Of a stretch of 64,000 nt of DNA, positions 60,809-64,000 are shown piece by piece (positions within the stretch are counted from its first letter, which is position 1; every line of letters begins with the position of its first letter). The DNA comes from Marsupella aquatica (taxonomy: Eukaryota > Marchantiophyta): the NCBI GenBank assembly GCA_973895155.1, contig OZ316893.1, forward strand, positions 21,328,001 through 21,392,000, given 5' to 3'. The notes under the pieces are model-generated. The model saw only the letters and a list, made by a program, of their open reading frames with translations. It ran no database searches and was not told the DNA's origin. The translations under genes and the position numbers were made by a program.

Positions 60809-63800
60809 ATGGTAGTTACTTTGGTAGCAGAAGCTGCTTTGGTGGGAAGCATCGTCTCGACCGCAACATTTATACAAAACTGTACGACAGGGTGGTACGA
60901 GGCAGACATTGCCTGGGAGGACTTTCCTGTTAAAGTGAAACATCTTGAGGTCACGCATAAATGTTGGAAGGAGCAACTTGAAAGACATGGTTTTACAACA
61001 ACGTTACCAGTCAGCAAGCTGACGCAGAGTCTGGATGCAGCATGTAAACTACTAGAAGATGAAAAGGCCAAGCTACGGAAGAGAGGTGAACAAGGAAAAA
61101 ACTCGAGAAAGATCAACAAGGCCGTGTCCAAAGTGACTGGCGCTCTGTTCCCTGCTAGTATTGGAGTAGCAATCGACCGCGCTATCAAGGCGTATGATGA
61201 TTTGCTTGTTTTGTTGAAAACAAAGGTGGAAATAGCAAGTGTACTCGGTAAGATAGCACAGTCCCAGCCAAGCTCACTGCCTTACCGCGAAGATGATCGG
61301 TACGTCCCTCTGGCTGTGGAGGCAACAGTCCTTGCCGCTTTAGATAATTCTTCCGGCCCTTTGGTGGTTCTGTTGTTTGGTGAACCTGGGCAAGGGAAGT
61401 CAATGTTGGCACACCACACCGGCCTCCTCTACCAGAAAGAGATCGACGAGTGTGGATCACGGCAAGTAAATCGAAGGGGTCCTCAAGACGAAGAGCGGAT
61501 TACCAAGGCTCCGTTTGAACTGATCTTATATTTGGACTGCGGTCCAAAGGCTAACGCTGATGCCAAGCAAATCGATCTCTTGCAATTCCTTGGTTGTGAC
61601 CCCAAGAAATGTACATCAGTTGAACATCAACTACAGATACTCCTCAAAGTCCGAAAGCTCCTGATTGTTTTGGACAATGTTTGCGAAGAAGATTTTCTTC
61701 AAAGAATGATTAACGTGTGCGGTGCTGGAGTGAAGCTGTTGGTGACCTCCCAGAGGGAAGATTTGTGTAATGATTTGAATATACACAGTTACACACCTAT
61801 TCGGATGGACGACGTTTCGCAAGACGAAGCGTGGAGAATACTCGAATGTCATATTGGAAAGTCCACTCCTAAAGACATCAAGGTATATCTAGTCCCCTGA
61901 AATTTCATCACGATGATTTCAGCATCATTCATCCTGTATGTTTTTGCTAGTCTTTCTTGCTCTTTACCTCATTATAGTGTTAATGAATGATAATGAGATA
62001 TAACGAATTGTCCAATGAGGGCCAGGAAAGAAAGCACGAGGGGAGCTGATATTCAAACAGCACAAGCATCTGAGTTCATTACCTTTACTTTGATCGTCAA
62101 TTGCGTTCGTGCAACTTGTAACATGGATGCACATGTTCTTATTTCAGGTAGTCGAGAGATTGATCGAAGAAGCCCGTGGAAATCCTCTGATACTAGCTCT
62201 AATATCTTCAGAGATTGATCCCGGTAGAGCTCATGAGGAAACAGAGTGGCAAACAGCATGGAATAACTTAGAACAAATTCTGCGCTCCTCCGAAAGTAAG
62301 AAGCTAATTTATGGCAAGCGATATGGAAAGGGCTACTTCTCTGCAATGCAATTATCAATTCAGTCCTTAACACTGGGAGCCCGAGATTTGCTTACTTTAC
62401 TACATTTGTGTGAAGGACCCTCCGTTCCAGAGGAAGTTGTTCAGATTCTACATAGAAGAAGCAAACCTCGGCTGCATGCATCATCATTCTCAAGACTCAG
62501 GATGGAATTAGAGAGTCGAAAACTCGTCACAGTCAGTACTACATCTTCAAGCTCAGAGAGTCCTTTGAGATCATGGTCATTGCACTCCCTGACAAAACGG
62601 TTCATTGAAAATGAAATGGGAGAGAGCAAGACATCAATGTTGAAGTCACTGAATGGAGGTTACTGGGAGTTTTACCTTTTCGGCAGCCTAGTTTCAGTGT
62701 GCATGTCATTTAGAAAGTACACCATTTGGGAGGTTGGGATTGTGTTTATTGTTGGTCTACTACTATGTAAATTCACTAGGTTCAAAGCCATGGTCGAGAA
62801 CTGTTACAGAAAATACTTGTCGTCAGCTGCTCCAAGTCCCTCTTTCTTGGTGGCTAACAAGACTCTGTTGGTTGGGAATTGGTACCGTTCAAGCTCACAT
62901 TATCTGTTTGAATTCATTGTGATAGTGGATTTGGCTATTTTCATACTGATATACTTGGTCATAACTAAAGAGAGAGTACGAGACTCATTAGCTAAATATT
63001 TTTCTGACTTAGGTGGGCCGGCCCTGTATATGCTTCTCACTGTTTTACTTTCAAAGTATAGTAGAGCGAAGAAATGGAGTTGGGGATGGCGTTGGGAAAC
63101 TGAGATAGAGACAGTTTTATCTGCAATATACTTGGATGGACGATATAGTGAAAGGAGGGCTGTGTGCGAAGCGATCGCACATCACCGGGGGAGACTTAAC
63201 AGCACCATAGTTCAAGCTATCGAACCAGTTACAAGACTACTTGGGCAACCCAAAAGTGATCGTTGGCCGCAATCTGCGAAGGAATGTGCTGCACGGGTGA
63301 GTTCAAGAGCACTTTTAGACTGAATCTCACTACCACGCAAACTTCTGCAAGTATGGAGAATTTGTTTCACAATGGATAAGTAAGTGGTATTTTGAGAGAA
63401 TGCAACATTTTCCTCCCCATACAAACTAACCATGGTGGGCACGTGTCGATTGAGGCCAGGTGTTTCTAAGTTACATCTGCTTGGATCGGTGGGACGTTGA
63501 TGGCATCAATCACCTAATTGCCTTGCCGGTTTCAACCCTCCCCATGCTCGAAGCTTTAGAGAAAATGCTGAATTTGGCAACGGATTGTGATATTGCACTG
63601 CAAGACTTGTTGGACGACAGAGTAGATCTCTGCCTGAAAGGAGTTGTGGAATTCACGAGAATGTTTGCCTCAGATACAGGAGGCAAAATTGGCCGCTGGC
63701 CGCTGCTAGAGGAGCCTTTTAAATTACTTGGTAACAGCAACAATAATGCCGTGCGAGATCTCACAGGAAACATTCTGGTGAGATTAGATGAAATCTGTCG

Positions 63801-64000
63801 ATGCACTGGTGATCCATTAATCAGACGAATAGGGGTTAATGGCTCGGTTAATGGCCGACTACCAACTCTGGCCTCGGATATTGACCAGACTATCCTTGGT
63901 GGGGCGGGAAAGTGCATGAAGAATGTCCTTCGACATTTACAGCGGGAGCATGCAGGGTGCTGTCATCTTCGTGTGAAGTGGATTGAGTCTAAGATCGATT
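60809..64000 (+). CDS. NB-ARC protein with predicted membrane segments and no LRR seen (3' end outside window)
   Basis: Three exons: 60809-61882, 62148-63296 and 63460 to the window edge. Both introns are GT-AG and phase 0, and 921 residues are visible. Residues 1-150 form a helical N-terminus with a hydrophobic start (VTLVAEAALVGSIVSTATF), loosely like RPW8-type coiled coils. The NB-ARC ATPase motifs are present: P-loop GEPGQGKS (191-198), kinase-2 LLIVLDNV (about 284-291), RNBS-B-like KLLVTSQRE, GNPLIL (about 369, the GLPL equivalent), and LHSL (about 503, where MHD is expected). Next come hydrophobic segments at about 533-550, 552-568, 610-631 and 646-662, then a helical region that may be ARM/HEAT-like. 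NB-ARC proteins act as ATP/ADP switches, mostly in immune signalling. Here membrane anchoring would follow the switch directly. No LRR, TIR, kinase or hydrolase domain is seen. Alternative: a non-immune STAND ATPase. Confidence 0.85.

Noticed and set aside
1-64000. CRISPR arrays, bacterial operons, integrated viral genes
   Set aside because: No regular spacer-repeat arrays, no ribosome-binding-site-led gene runs, and no capsid, reverse transcriptase or viral polymerase motifs were seen.

Overview
The window is nuclear DNA from a land plant. Genes are split by many short GT-AG introns, intergenic DNA is AT-rich, and the proteins are plant types: plastid PYRR, a FAP3-type chalcone-isomerase-fold protein, the plant form of Mediator MED14, a plant DENN protein and an NB-ARC protein. 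The compact gene-rich segments, introns of roughly 80-900 nt and a non-angiosperm-like NB-ARC protein suggest a bryophyte, perhaps a moss. That is inference; a lycophyte is not excluded.

Layout, left to right. 950-1870 (+) encodes a FAP3-like chalcone-isomerase-fold protein. 3221-6604 (-) is a nine-exon PYRR gene (593 aa) for plastid riboflavin synthesis. A repeat-bearing gap to about 12.4 kb follows. 12387-18834 (-) is a twelve-exon MINDY-type K48 deubiquitinase (752 aa) with a long acidic insert, a Q21 tract and a C-terminal CTIM. 18.8-23.8 kb holds microsatellites and a decayed tandem array. 23802-31961 (-) is a seven-exon MED14 gene (1953 aa). 32-40.6 kb has no gene I can support.

40671-46820 is an essentially complete Mutator-like element (MULE) with about 95-bp terminal inverted repeats and a perfect 10-bp target-site duplication. 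It carries a frameshifted transposase gene and a convergent second gene interrupted by an in-frame TGA. 49889-57041 (+) is an eighteen-exon DENN-domain Rab-GEF-like gene (830 aa). 57-60.8 kb contains locally duplicated non-coding DNA. From 60809 to the right edge (+) runs an incomplete NB-ARC gene whose product has predicted membrane segments and a helical C-terminal region where an LRR would be expected.

The genes are not an operon and most are unrelated housekeeping functions (lipid/flavonoid-related, flavin synthesis, ubiquitin editing, transcription, vesicle traffic). The two most unusual objects are the NB-ARC/membrane protein and the two-gene MULE. All exon coordinates were worked out by eye from reading frame, splice consensus and family conservation, and have not been checked against transcripts.
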